IMG/VR virus record: IMGVR_UViG_3300009085_000072
Span: 1 to 30,553 of that record
Length of the DNA stretch: 30,553 bases
From: a virus
Strand: one strand, 5' to 3'
The notes beneath the pieces were generated by a model. That model was not told where the DNA came from. It searched no databases and saw nothing but the letters and a program-made list of their open reading frames with translations. Positions 1-5,597 of the stretch are shown piece after piece. Numbering within the stretch: the first letter of the stretch is position 1; each line of letters begins with the position of its first letter. The translations under genes were made by a program, and so were the position numbers.

Positions 1-513
1 AAATCTGAAAACAAATCCGACAGCACCGCAACGAATAAAACAGAAATAGCAGTCAAAGAAACTGAAACTATTAAGGAAACTACCAAATCAGATAGTACCG
101 TTTCAAAGAAAAAAGAAACAGTTTTCAATATTTTTGAAGATGCTTTGCAATTAGAACCAATTGACCCAAAACAAGAAAGCTCATTTACTGACAATAACGG
201 TAATAAAAAGACTTTTAAAAACGTTAGAATCAAACGAAATCAATCTCAAAATAACTCAACTATAAACGAATCGGAAAATATACGGTTAATAGAGGAAAAG
301 AATACAGAAATAGCTACTTTAAAAGATAGTATTTACAATTTGAACAATAGTATTGATTTAAGCAAAAATGATAGCGCAAAAGAAACAAAAAGAACTAGTT
401 TTAATTGGTGGTGGTTATTGTTGCTGTTGATACCTTTGGCTTTGTGGATTTGGTGGAAATATTATAAGAGTTTTGATCCTTTGAGTTATTTAAAATTTCC
501 TAAGTTGTCTTAA
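1..513 (+). CDS. Coiled-coil protein with C-terminal membrane anchor, possible u-spanin (5' partial)
   Basis: The frame is open from the first base of the window, so the true start lies upstream; the TTG at 145 is unlikely to be the start. The 170 visible residues are a polar, Ser/Thr/Lys/Glu-rich stretch, a heptad-like coiled coil around residues 95-125, then a strongly hydrophobic segment at about residues 133-155 beginning with three tryptophans, and a short basic tail. A long periplasmic-looking body with a C-terminal membrane anchor fits a single-molecule spanin (lipid-anchored N-terminus, inner-membrane C-terminus, as in phage T1 gp11), but the N-terminus and any lipobox lie outside the window. 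The next gene encodes a lipoprotein, which suits a lysis cassette. The membrane anchor is seen; the spanin role is inferred. Confidence 0.6.
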   Translation, partial: KSENKSDSTATNKTEIAVKETETIKETTKSDSTVSKKKETVFNIFEDALQLEPIDPKQESSFTDNNGNKKTFKNVRIKRNQSQNNSTINESENIRLIEEKNTEIATLKDSIYNLNNSIDLSKNDSAKETKRTSFNWWWLLLLLIPLALWIWWKYYKSFDPLSYLKFPKLS

Positions 514-538
514 AAAAATTAATCTTAAAAACAAAAAA

Positions 539-808
539 ATGAAAAAGTTAAAAATAAGTTTATTGTTGTTTTCTTTATTTTTGAATAGCTGTTCCAAAAA
601 AGAAAATTTACAAAAAGAAGATGTAAAAATTGGAAAAGAATATTTATTCTGTTTTGATTGGGATGACGAAAATCCGTTTGAGGTAAAAGATGTTGATACT
701 GTTAAAGTAATAGCTTTAAAAGGCGATTATGTGCAATGGCAATATAAAAACGGAATCAAGCTTTCTAGTAAAATTAGATTGTTTGTAAGATTGAGTAAAA
801 GCAAGTAG
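539..808 (+). CDS. Small lipoprotein, possibly lysis-related
   Basis: An 89-residue protein with a classic lipoprotein signal: MKKLK, a hydrophobic run of Leu/Phe, then the lipobox LNSC with Cys18 as the predicted lipidated residue. The mature part is short (about 70 residues), charged, and has one further cysteine. I do not recognise the family. It lies 25 bases after the membrane-anchored coiled-coil gene and before the operon terminator, so an outer-membrane role in lysis (o-spanin-like) or host surface modification is possible. The export signal is clear; the function is a guess. Confidence 0.7.
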   Translation: MKKLKISLLLFSLFLNSCSKKENLQKEDVKIGKEYLFCFDWDDENPFEVKDVDTVKVIALKGDYVQWQYKNGIKLSSKIRLFVRLSKSK

Positions 809-859
809 TTGAACTAACCCATATACACACTAGTCTAAACAACAATGGGTGCTTGCTTT
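798..859 (+). other. Nested inverted repeat at the end of the lipoprotein gene
   Basis: AAAGCAAG (798-805) pairs with CTTGCTTT (852-859), and inside it ACCCAT (817-822) pairs with ATGGGT (845-850). The outer left arm ends at the stop codon. No T-run follows, so it is not a typical intrinsic terminator. It may stabilise or punctuate the mRNA. Confidence 0.35.
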
Positions 860-873
860 AAAATAACAAAAAA

Positions 874-1062
874 ATGAAAATAACACATCTAACACCCGAG
901 CCAAAGCCAGCTACAATTATTGTAAGGCATTACGATAATGCTATTACGCAAATTACTGAAAATATCGTTAAGGATTTTAAAGATGCTGAACCGTTTGAAA
1001 TTGGACAGTTTAAAATAAAGTATGTGAATGTAGTTCTAAAAGAATATAATTATTTAAAATAA
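874..1062 (+). CDS. Small hypothetical protein
   Basis: A 62-residue protein starting at an ATG behind an A-rich stretch, the last gene before the terminator at 1087. It has no signal peptide, membrane segment or cysteine motif. The frame fills the space between the nested inverted repeat and the terminator hairpins, which supports it being real. The family is not recognised. Confidence 0.5.
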   Translation: MKITHLTPEPKPATIIVRHYDNAITQITENIVKDFKDAEPFEIGQFKIKYVNVVLKEYNYLK

Positions 1063-1063
1063 A

Positions 1064-1116
1064 ACTATTTGGGGAAATAGTCTAAGCTCGATGTAATCTA
1101 CACATCGAGTTTTTTT
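1064..1116 (+). terminator. Strong intrinsic terminator ending the late/lysis operon
   Basis: CTCGATGT (1087-1094) and ACATCGAG (1102-1109) form a perfect 8-bp stem with a 7-base loop, followed by seven T (1110-1116). Just upstream ACTATTT (1064-1070) and AAATAGT (1075-1081) form a second hairpin closed by GGGG. Together they separate the late operon from the early promoter downstream. Confidence 0.9.
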
Positions 1117-1133
1117 ATGTTAAAGTTTAAATA

Positions 1134-1153
1134 AAAATAGTTTAAACTATTTT
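1134..1153. promoter_or_regulatory. Perfect 20-bp palindrome, candidate early operator
   Basis: AAAATAGTTT is followed directly by its exact reverse complement. The palindrome ends 7 bases before the -7 element at 1161, so it occupies the -33 region of the early promoter. A repressor or activator dimer bound here would control that promoter. No matching regulator can be named. Confidence 0.55.
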
Positions 1154-1160
1154 AATTAAT

Positions 1161-1168
1161 TATATTTG
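1161..1168 (+). promoter_or_regulatory. Bacteroidetes-type -7 promoter element (TATATTTG) for the early region
   Basis: Matches the Bacteroidetes -7 consensus TAnnTTTG, located between the late terminator and the first early gene (ATG at 1200). There is no TTG at the usual -33 distance; that place is taken by the 20-bp palindrome, which suggests the promoter depends on a regulator. Confidence 0.65.
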
Positions 1169-1199
1169 CTTATTATTAATTATTAAACAAATAGAAATT

Positions 1200-1406
1200 A
1201 TGATAGCCGAATTAATAAATGCGCTTGAAAACTACAAAAAAGCAAAAAAACAATATAAAAAAGCTTATAAAAAATGCGAGTACGATAGAAGTTATTTTTT
1301 ATCTCAAGAAATTGAATATGTAGAAAATTCAAAAAAAGAATTACACGAAATTTTCAAAATGTATGTTGCGTCTATTGTAAAAGAATTAACAATTAAAAAC
1401 TTATAG
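1200..1406 (+). CDS. Small lysine-rich early protein
   Basis: A 68-residue protein, first gene after the early promoter, so probably among the first phage proteins made. The N-terminal half is helical and Lys/Tyr-rich (repeats of KKAKKQYKKAYKK type), consistent with a short coiled coil or nucleic-acid contact. There are no catalytic motifs. Small basic proteins in this position are often host-takeover factors, but nothing specific can be claimed. Confidence 0.6.
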   Translation: MIAELINALENYKKAKKQYKKAYKKCEYDRSYFLSQEIEYVENSKKELHEIFKMYVASIVKELTIKNL

Positions 1407-1408
1407 AT

Positions 1409-1624
1409 ATGCGAACAGCAGTAGAATGGTTAGAAAAACAAATTAAAGATTATAGTCTAATTAAACCATCTTTAATAAATGGATTTAATATACTTTTTGA
1501 ACAAGCCAAAGAAATGGAAAAGCAACAGATTATTGATGCAAATAATAGAGGGTACAAAGTGGGCAGAAAAGATATTCAGGAAAGCGCACAAGACTACTAC
1601 AACGAAACTTATAAAACTAAATAA
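1409..1624 (+). CDS. Small conserved phage protein (AVEWLE...EQAKEMEKQQI type)
   Basis: A 71-residue protein starting 2 bases after the previous stop. It has the pattern AVEWLEKQI near the N-terminus and EQAKEMEKQQIIDA followed by a Tyr/Asn-rich C-terminus (YYNETYK). From memory, this pattern recurs in many small proteins of flavobacterial phages and prophages; the function is unknown. It is predicted helical, soluble and cytoplasmic. Close spacing suggests co-transcription with its neighbours. Confidence 0.65.
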   Translation: MRTAVEWLEKQIKDYSLIKPSLINGFNILFEQAKEMEKQQIIDANNRGYKVGRKDIQESAQDYYNETYKTK

Positions 1625-1625
1625 G

Positions 1626-1985
1626 ATGAAAAACATACATTTAATGCCAACAGATAAACCTAAACCACATTTATTTTGTGAAACACCAGAAGAAAAATGC
1701 ACAATGAATTATTGTGATGAAAATGGTTGTCAAAATAGAGTAAGGCATTTAGTAGAACCTATACAAGAAACACTTGAAGAGGCCACTGAAAGACTAATTA
1801 TAGACCCAACATTAGAAGATAAACTATTATTTCAAGCAGGTGCTAAATGGCAACAAGAACAAGATAAGAAAATGTATAGTGAGCAACAGTTAAAAGCATA
1901 CGGTGAGTTTTGCGTTGCAAAGTTTAACAGATTTGACAAAGTAACTTTACACGATGAATATTTTACAGAATTTAAAAAGAAATAA
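1626..1985 (+). CDS. Conserved phage protein with cysteine pairs (KNIHLMPTDKPKP type)
   Basis: The ATG at 1626, two bases after the previous stop, gives 119 residues. A longer reading back to 1479 would overlap the previous gene by about 145 bases and is not preferred. The N-terminus (MKNIHLMPTDKPKP) resembles a recurring opening of small flavobacterial phage proteins. Cysteines in residues about 18-37 (a CETPEEKC pair, then C and CDENGC) could bind a metal. The second half contains AGAKWQQEQDKKMYS, also recurrent in such phages. Function unknown. Confidence 0.65.
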   Translation: MKNIHLMPTDKPKPHLFCETPEEKCTMNYCDENGCQNRVRHLVEPIQETLEEATERLIIDPTLEDKLLFQAGAKWQQEQDKKMYSEQQLKAYGEFCVAKFNRFDKVTLHDEYFTEFKKK

Positions 1986-1986
1986 G

Positions 1987-2139
1987 ATGAAAACAGGGAA
2001 ACCACCTAAATTTAAAGAAACAGTTGAAACGACGAAAATCTATCGTAAAATACCAAAAGATAAAAAACGTCTAATCGAAAATCAAGTTGACGATTTAATT
2101 AATAACCTTTGCAAAGATGATTTGTTTGTTAGGGAGTAG
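1987..2139 (+). CDS. Small basic hypothetical protein
   Basis: A 50-residue, lysine-rich protein starting at the ATG at 1987, one base after the previous stop. The reading could be extended to 1954, but that would overlap the upstream gene. It has no recognisable domain. It ends 12 bases before the first palindromic repeat of the cassette-like island, so it is the last ordinary early gene before that island. Confidence 0.5.
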   Translation: MKTGKPPKFKETVETTKIYRKIPKDKKRLIENQVDDLINNLCKDDLFVRE

Positions 2140-2151
2140 ATGGGGTGTTTT

Positions 2152-2290
2152 GCTAACGGTTTGCGGCTTTGCGAAGGCAAGGGATTAGAAGCACTAAACT
2201 TTAAATTAAGTACAAATGATTGATAGAAATACAAATGTTCAAATAACCGATGAAGCCCTTGCTTTTGCAAAACCGATGTTAGCAGAAGTG
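2152..2290. repeat. Long palindromic repeat, copy 1 (cassette boundary)
   Basis: About 135 bases from GCTAACGG to GTTAGCAG. Inner arms TTTGCGAAGGCAAGGG (2168-2183) and CCCTTGCTTTTGCAAA (2256-2271) pair 14 of 16; the two mismatches are G-T, so an RNA copy would pair fully. Outer arms GCTAAC and GTTAGC also match. The left part and central region (ACTAAACTTT... ACAAATGA... ATAGAA) align base by base with copy 2 at 3023-3160. The architecture resembles an integron attC site but is longer. Confidence 0.75.
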
Positions 2291-2821
2291 CCTTTAAAGT
2301 GCTGTTCAAAATGCAACACAGAAAAGAGTATAAATGATTTTCCTATTGTTTACGGACATAAAAGAAAAGACGGAACAAAAAAACAAAGATATCACAGCCA
2401 ATGTAGAGAATGTAGATACTCTATTTGTAAAAAATGGTTTGATAAAAATGAAGGTTATAGCACAATTAAAAAAAAGGAATGGGATGTAAAAAACAAAGAA
2501 TATGTTACCGATTATAAAAAAAACTATAAAAAAGAAAATGCGGATAAAGTAAAACAATGGAAAAAAGACTGGGATGGTAAAAATAAGGAACACAGGCTTC
2601 AATATAAAAAAGATAACCCACAGCCAAAAGACAAAGTAAGACAATGGCAAAATGCCACAGATAAAAAAATGCGTGAAGAATTAAAAGACTGCTATGTTAT
2701 TTATACTTTATCAAAAAGAATTGGGAAAAAAGCGGAATTTATAAGACAATATCCTGAATTAATAGAAACACAAAGATTAATAATTAAAACACAAAGATTA
2801 TGCAAAACATCACAGAATTAA
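2276..2821 (+). CDS. Zinc-finger protein related to HNH endonuclease N-termini, lacking the HNH part
   Basis: From the ATG at 2276 (inside the right arm of repeat copy 1) the protein has 181 residues; an ATG at 2216, inside the repeat, would add 20. CSKC (Cys10, Cys13) and CREC (Cys43, Cys46) form the four-cysteine domain usually found in front of phage HNH nucleases, but no HNH residues follow. The middle is Lys/Tyr/Asp-rich, with repeated KNKEY- and KKENADKVKQW-like stretches. The C-terminal 45 residues (ending RLCKTSQN) resemble a domain common in flavobacterial phage proteins. Likely DNA-binding. It is the first gene of cassette A and overlaps the next by 22 bases. Confidence 0.65.
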   Translation: MLAEVPLKCCSKCNTEKSINDFPIVYGHKRKDGTKKQRYHSQCRECRYSICKKWFDKNEGYSTIKKKEWDVKNKEYVTDYKKNYKKENADKVKQWKKDWDGKNKEHRLQYKKDNPQPKDKVRQWQNATDKKMREELKDCYVIYTLSKRIGKKAEFIRQYPELIETQRLIIKTQRLCKTSQN

Positions 2822-3028
2822 GAACAAGCCTTAGTGATAATTACACTAAAATGAAAGCTGGTAAAATGGGTTTAAATGTTGGCAAGGAATTAGCCAATAC
2901 AGCAGGAAAAATCATCAACTCTTTAAAAGTCGAATTAGAATATAATTCTATGATGGATATTAAAGAAGAAATTGATTTCCTTAAAAAGTCGCCAAAGGTT
3001 TAGGGTGTCGCTTGGCATTTCTGCTAAC
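2278..3028. mobile_element. Cassette A: two-gene unit bounded by inverted repeats
   Basis: The unit starts with GTTAGCAGAAGTGCC (2278-2292) and ends with GGCATTTCTGCTAAC (3014-3028). These are inverted repeats matching at 14 of 15 positions, the single difference being a G-T pair. It contains the zinc-finger gene and the 67-residue gene. The ends are specific to this unit and differ from those of cassette B, while the sequence between units is shared. No transposase or integrase is encoded. Confidence 0.5.
2800..3003 (+). CDS. Small conserved helical phage protein
   Basis: A 67-residue protein that begins inside the end of the zinc-finger gene (22-base overlap), indicating coupled translation. 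The sequence ELRTSLSDNYTKMKAGKMG followed by KELANTAGKIINSLKVELEYN is a pattern I recall from short proteins in Bacteroidetes phages, often beside proteins ending like the upstream one. Predicted all-helical. The two genes together make up cassette A; the function is unknown. Confidence 0.65.
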   Translation: MQNITELRTSLSDNYTKMKAGKMGLNVGKELANTAGKIINSLKVELEYNSMMDIKEEIDFLKKSPKV

Positions 3029-3160
3029 GGTTTTACGCTTGGCGAAGAAGCGGATTTAGAATTACTAAACTTTCAATATAGCACAAATGACAAATAGAAT
3101 TACAGAACTTGAACATAGCACCGAACCCGCTTTTTTGCCAAACGTGTGTTATGTGAAGTG
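3023..3160. repeat. Long palindromic repeat, copy 2 (cassette boundary)
   Basis: Inner arms TTGGCGAAGAAGCGG (3039-3053) and CCGCTTTTTTGCCAA (3127-3141) match at 13 of 15; both mismatches are G-T. The centre (ATTACTAAACTTTC, GCACAAATGA, AATAGAATTACAGAACTT) corresponds to copy 1. The left edge GCTAAC belongs to the end of cassette A, and the right edge GTTATG to the start of cassette B. No gene of its own; this fills the gap between genes at 3003 and 3190. Confidence 0.75.
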
Positions 3161-3607
3161 TTTTCACTTTAACTATTAATTCTTATAAAATGAAAAAAAT
3201 AAAACAATTATACGAAAATTCAAAATCAGCAAAAGTTGGTTCAACCTGTAAATGTCCAAGTTGCGGAACTGAATTTGTAAAAAATAATTACCAACAAGCA
3301 TTTTGCAAATCCAAGAATGGAACAATTTGCAAGGACAAGTATTGGAATACAGTCACACCAGAAAAACGAAATAATACAACTCGTATATCTCCTGCAAGTG
3401 CAAGTTTTATGGCTTCGAGATACGACCATTTAAAGCCAAGTATTGTTGGAAGTGTAGAGAAATTTCAAGGATATACAAGTGAGGGTTATAGAATTTGGGA
3501 TGGCGTTGCATATAATGAGTGGGATGAAGCAGTTTATGACGTTGACCCATACAATGACACCCATCCATTTGATTTAGATAATGGGTCTTCTTAACATTTC
3601 ACATAAC
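3148..3607. mobile_element. Cassette B: single-gene unit bounded by inverted repeats
   Basis: Starts with GTTATGTGAAGTGTT (3148-3162) and ends with AACATTTCACATAAC (3593-3607), again inverted repeats matching 14 of 15. It contains one zinc-ribbon gene. A small hairpin (AAGTG-TTTT-CACTT, 3156-3169) sits in the leader. After the right end only a short remnant, TACTTGCTAACACC, is present instead of a full third repeat, suggesting the array ends or was trimmed here. Confidence 0.5.
3190..3594 (+). CDS. Zinc-ribbon hypothetical protein (cassette B cargo)
   Basis: A 134-residue protein with CKCPSC at residues 20-25, then a single Cys at about 39 and another at about 47, in the setting QQAFCKSKNGTICKDKYW. 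This resembles a small zinc ribbon. The rest is rich in Tyr, Asp and Trp with an acidic C-terminus (DVDPYNDTHPFDLDN). I do not recognise a named family. It is the only gene in cassette B and its stop codon overlaps the right inverted repeat. It may be a DNA- or protein-binding accessory factor. Confidence 0.65.
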   Translation: MKKIKQLYENSKSAKVGSTCKCPSCGTEFVKNNYQQAFCKSKNGTICKDKYWNTVTPEKRNNTTRISPASASFMASRYDHLKPSIVGSVEKFQGYTSEGYRIWDGVAYNEWDEAVYDVDPYNDTHPFDLDNGSS

Positions 3608-3641
3608 TACTTGCTAACACCTATAAATGTATTACAAAACT

Positions 3642-3824
3642 ATGAAAACACTTGTAAAGACTAAAGTAATTCGTATTTCTGAAACTCAATTAGCCACACT
3701 TCAAAAAATGAAATCATACAATATTGATACTGGTAGATTCATTAGAGAAGCTATTGCTGAAAAAATTAAAAGAGAATATAAAGACTTAATTCCTAAACCT
3801 AAAAAAGAATATCGTCCTTTCTAA
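3642..3824 (+). CDS. Ribbon-helix-helix transcription regulator
   Basis: A 60-residue protein from the ATG at 3642; an ATG at 3627 would add five residues. The order is a basic strand (KTKVIRISE), helix (ETQLATLQKMKSY), turn (NIDTG), and second helix (RFIREAIAEKIKREY), the layout of MetJ/Arc ribbon-helix-helix repressors, which bind as dimers with the strand in the major groove. The C-terminus is Lys/Pro-rich. Two direct repeats spaced 11 bases start at its stop codon, just before a promoter, a natural site for autoregulation or control of the next operon. Confidence 0.75.
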   Translation: MKTLVKTKVIRISETQLATLQKMKSYNIDTGRFIREAIAEKIKREYKDLIPKPKKEYRPF

Positions 3825-3843
3825 TATGTTAAAAATATGTTAA
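3823..3843. promoter_or_regulatory. Tandem 10-base direct repeats, candidate RHH operator
   Basis: AATATGTTAA occurs at 3823-3832 and again at 3834-3843, an 11-base period, so both lie on the same face of the helix. Ribbon-helix-helix dimers typically bind tandem sites of this kind. The repeats lie directly after the RHH gene and 10 bases before the promoter at 3853. Confidence 0.5.
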
Positions 3844-3852
3844 GGTTTTAAA

Positions 3853-3887
3853 TTTGTGTTTATATTTGAAAAATATGCTTATATTTG
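3853..3887 (+). promoter_or_regulatory. Bacteroidetes-type promoter(s) for the second early operon
   Basis: TTTG (3853-3856), 23 bases, TATATTTG (3880-3887), matching the Bacteroidetes -33/-7 pattern. A second TATATTTG at 3861-3868 could be an overlapping start. Transcription would run into the gene chain beginning at 3939. Confidence 0.65.
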
Positions 3888-3938
3888 TACAAGAGTTAAG
3901 GAAGTGATTTACACGGCAAACTTTAAAACTTAGAAATT

Positions 3939-4109
3939 ATGACAACTACAAACTACTTAGGAATGATGATAACTGAATTAGAAAGCCAAACAGTTGGTAA
4001 CTGTATTGATTTTGGATTTTCGACTGAAAAAACTAAATCTATTATTGAAAAAATGAGAGCTGAAAATATAGACTATTTAGGTCGTAAAGAAATTTCAAAA
4101 CTAAAATAA
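3939..4109 (+). CDS. Small hypothetical protein (56 aa)
   Basis: ATG behind AGAAATT, first gene after the 3880 promoter. The 56 residues (beginning MTTTNYLGMMITELESQ) have no recognised domain; the C-terminal half is a charged helix (KTKSIIEKMRAENIDYLGRK). Its stop overlaps the next start as TAATG, indicating coupled translation, which supports it being real. Function unknown. Confidence 0.6.
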   Translation: MTTTNYLGMMITELESQTVGNCIDFGFSTEKTKSIIEKMRAENIDYLGRKEISKLK

Positions 4110-4249
4110 TGAAACAAACCACCTACAAACGTGGCACGTACAACAAGCTACAAGAAAAGAAAAAACAATTTAGAGTATATCTCACTAAAAAAGAAACCGA
4201 ACTAACTATTAATTTTATAAAATCGCTACGAAATGAAAGCTCAAGTTAA
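4109..4249 (+). CDS. Small basic hypothetical protein (46 aa)
   Basis: It starts on the last base of the previous stop codon (TAATG) and overlaps the next gene by 17 bases. The 46 residues are strongly basic (MKQTTYKRGTYNKLQEKKKQ...) with a central FRVYLTKKETELTINFIKSL that resembles a short strand-helix unit. It may bind nucleic acid. The overlaps on both sides are the main evidence for expression. Confidence 0.5.
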   Translation: MKQTTYKRGTYNKLQEKKKQFRVYLTKKETELTINFIKSLRNESSS

Positions 4250-4424
4250 CAGAAACACAGAATTTATTGAAGCAACTACAATAGTTGTAATTATTAATAA
4301 AACAAGATTCACATTGAAAGAAACAAACGACGGAAGACTTTTAATAAATAAAATTTCATTAAATGATGATACAGATTCTATTCTAGTTAGCCCTAGAAGT
4401 GGTAATGAAATTAATGTTTTTTAA
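4233..4424 (+). CDS. Small conserved phage protein (NRNTEFIEATTIV type)
   Basis: A 63-residue protein: NRNTEFIEATTIVVIINKTRFTL, then DGRLLINKISLN and a C-terminal SGNEINVF. The alternating pattern suggests a small beta-sheet protein. I recall close relatives as short uncharacterised proteins in flavobacterial phages and prophages. No active site is visible. It is part of a tightly packed early operon. Confidence 0.65.
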   Translation: MKAQVNRNTEFIEATTIVVIINKTRFTLKETNDGRLLINKISLNDDTDSILVSPRSGNEINVF

Positions 4425-4426
4425 TT

Positions 4427-4720
4427 ATGAACTACGATAACGACATTCTAGGTATAGGAAATTCAGACCACCCAGCAAACCAAGAGCAAATAGAATCTGA
4501 AACTTTTGAAAGCAATAATCTTTGGGAATGTTTAGATTACACTAAAGAGTTTAAAGATTTTGAACTAATAGAAAATGCTATTACTTTGCAAAATACGATT
4601 ATTGAAAAAGCTATTATTGATTTAGATTTTTTGATAGATACATATCATCATACTGACCAATCTTTGTTAAAAAACAAGTTAGTTAAAATAAAAACGGATT
4701 TAAAATTTAATCAGAAATAA
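4427..4720 (+). CDS. Hypothetical acidic protein
   Basis: A 97-residue, acidic protein starting two bases after the previous stop behind TTTTTAATT. The N-terminal third is polar and probably disordered (Asn/Asp/Glu-rich); the remainder forms two predicted helices with TYHHTDQSLLKNKLVKIK near the end. The family is not recognised. It sits in the middle of the 3939-6582 gene chain. Confidence 0.6.
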   Translation: MNYDNDILGIGNSDHPANQEQIESETFESNNLWECLDYTKEFKDFELIENAITLQNTIIEKAIIDLDFLIDTYHHTDQSLLKNKLVKIKTDLKFNQK

Positions 4721-4722
4721 TT

Positions 4723-5154
4723 ATGAAACTAGAATTAAAACGCCTCGCGCCTTATTTGCCTTATGGGTTGAATGTTATTGAAGAAGAAATTGGCGAAAAA
4801 TTCCAAGTAGCTGGATTTAATGTTTCAAATAATGAATTTCTAATACACGACAATATTGAGGGAAGCATTGAAGAATATAGCGTTAATTTATTAAAACCAA
4901 TACTTCGACCACTTTCAGACCTTACAAAAGAAATTGAAGTAAATGGCGAAAAGTTTGTACCTGCATTTAGAACACAATTACATCTTGATAAGTCATTACC
5001 ATTATTACATCATGGTAGAATTTTACTTGAAAATAGAATAATTACAAATACAATATCATACTCAGACATGCAGTTTTTAATCAGTTTACACTTCGACGTT
5101 TTTAACTTAATAGAAAATAACCTAGCAATAGATATTAATACTTTAAATAAATAA
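4723..5154 (+). CDS. Conserved phage hypothetical protein (LAPYLPYGL...KPILRPLSDL)
   Basis: A 143-residue protein with landmarks LKRLAPYLPYGL at the N-terminus, KPILRPLSDLTKEIEVNGEKFVP in the middle and a hydrophobic C-terminus ending LAIDINTLNK. These blocks recur, as far as I remember, in a very common uncharacterised family of Bacteroidetes phages and prophages. It has no catalytic motif or membrane segment. The AAATAATT before its ATG is identical to that before the next gene, a typical start context without a Shine-Dalgarno sequence. Confidence 0.7.
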   Translation: MKLELKRLAPYLPYGLNVIEEEIGEKFQVAGFNVSNNEFLIHDNIEGSIEEYSVNLLKPILRPLSDLTKEIEVNGEKFVPAFRTQLHLDKSLPLLHHGRILLENRIITNTISYSDMQFLISLHFDVFNLIENNLAIDINTLNK

Positions 5155-5156
5155 TT

Positions 5157-5597
5157 ATGAAACTAATATCAATGACAGATTTTGTGTTGGAGCAAACTCC
5201 AAAAAGCGACATAGATAAAGCCATAATGGCTGAGGATTTAGTGCTTATATTTTACAAATACGCCAACTTCCTAAAACAACCGCTTAAAATAGAAATGTTT
5301 GTGCCTTGTGATAGTGAGGGGAATGTTTTGGAAGAGCCTGTAAATTATAATGCTTACAGTAATGAATTATCAAGAGAAGATTATAGTTATAATTTTATAG
5401 ATTGCGTAAATTATAGACAAGCCAAAGAAAAAGTTTTGTTTAAGGGGTTTGAAGTAGAGAAATTTCCTAATTTTTATTTAGTTTGTTATAATAATAAAGA
5501 GGTTTATGTAAGTTGGAATAACTCTAAAACTATCGAATCTTTAACGTATCTAAACCTTACCCTAACCGATTCAGCAATTAAACAACTAGGACTATGA
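5157..5597 (+). CDS. Conserved phage hypothetical protein (MKLISMTDFVLEQ type)
   Basis: A 146-residue protein beginning MKLISMTDFVLEQ, an opening I recall from many flavobacterial phage proteins of similar length. The body is soluble, with aromatic-rich strands (NFYLVCYNNKEVYVSWNN) and an acidic loop. No motif gives a function. It follows the previous gene after two bases and overlaps the next start by four (ATGA), so the group is translated as one unit. Confidence 0.65.
   Translation: MKLISMTDFVLEQTPKSDIDKAIMAEDLVLIFYKYANFLKQPLKIEMFVPCDSEGNVLEEPVNYNAYSNELSREDYSYNFIDCVNYRQAKEKVLFKGFEVEKFPNFYLVCYNNKEVYVSWNNSKTIESLTYLNLTLTDSAIKQLGL

Noticed and set aside
1479-1625. Longer start for the cysteine-containing protein ending at 1985
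   Set aside because: It would overlap the preceding conserved gene by about 145 bases; the ATG at 1626, two bases after that gene, gives a familiar N-terminus.
2140-3620. Insertion sequence or transposon
   Set aside because: No transposase, no target duplications seen; unit-specific inverted repeats and shared palindromic spacers fit cassettes rather than an IS.
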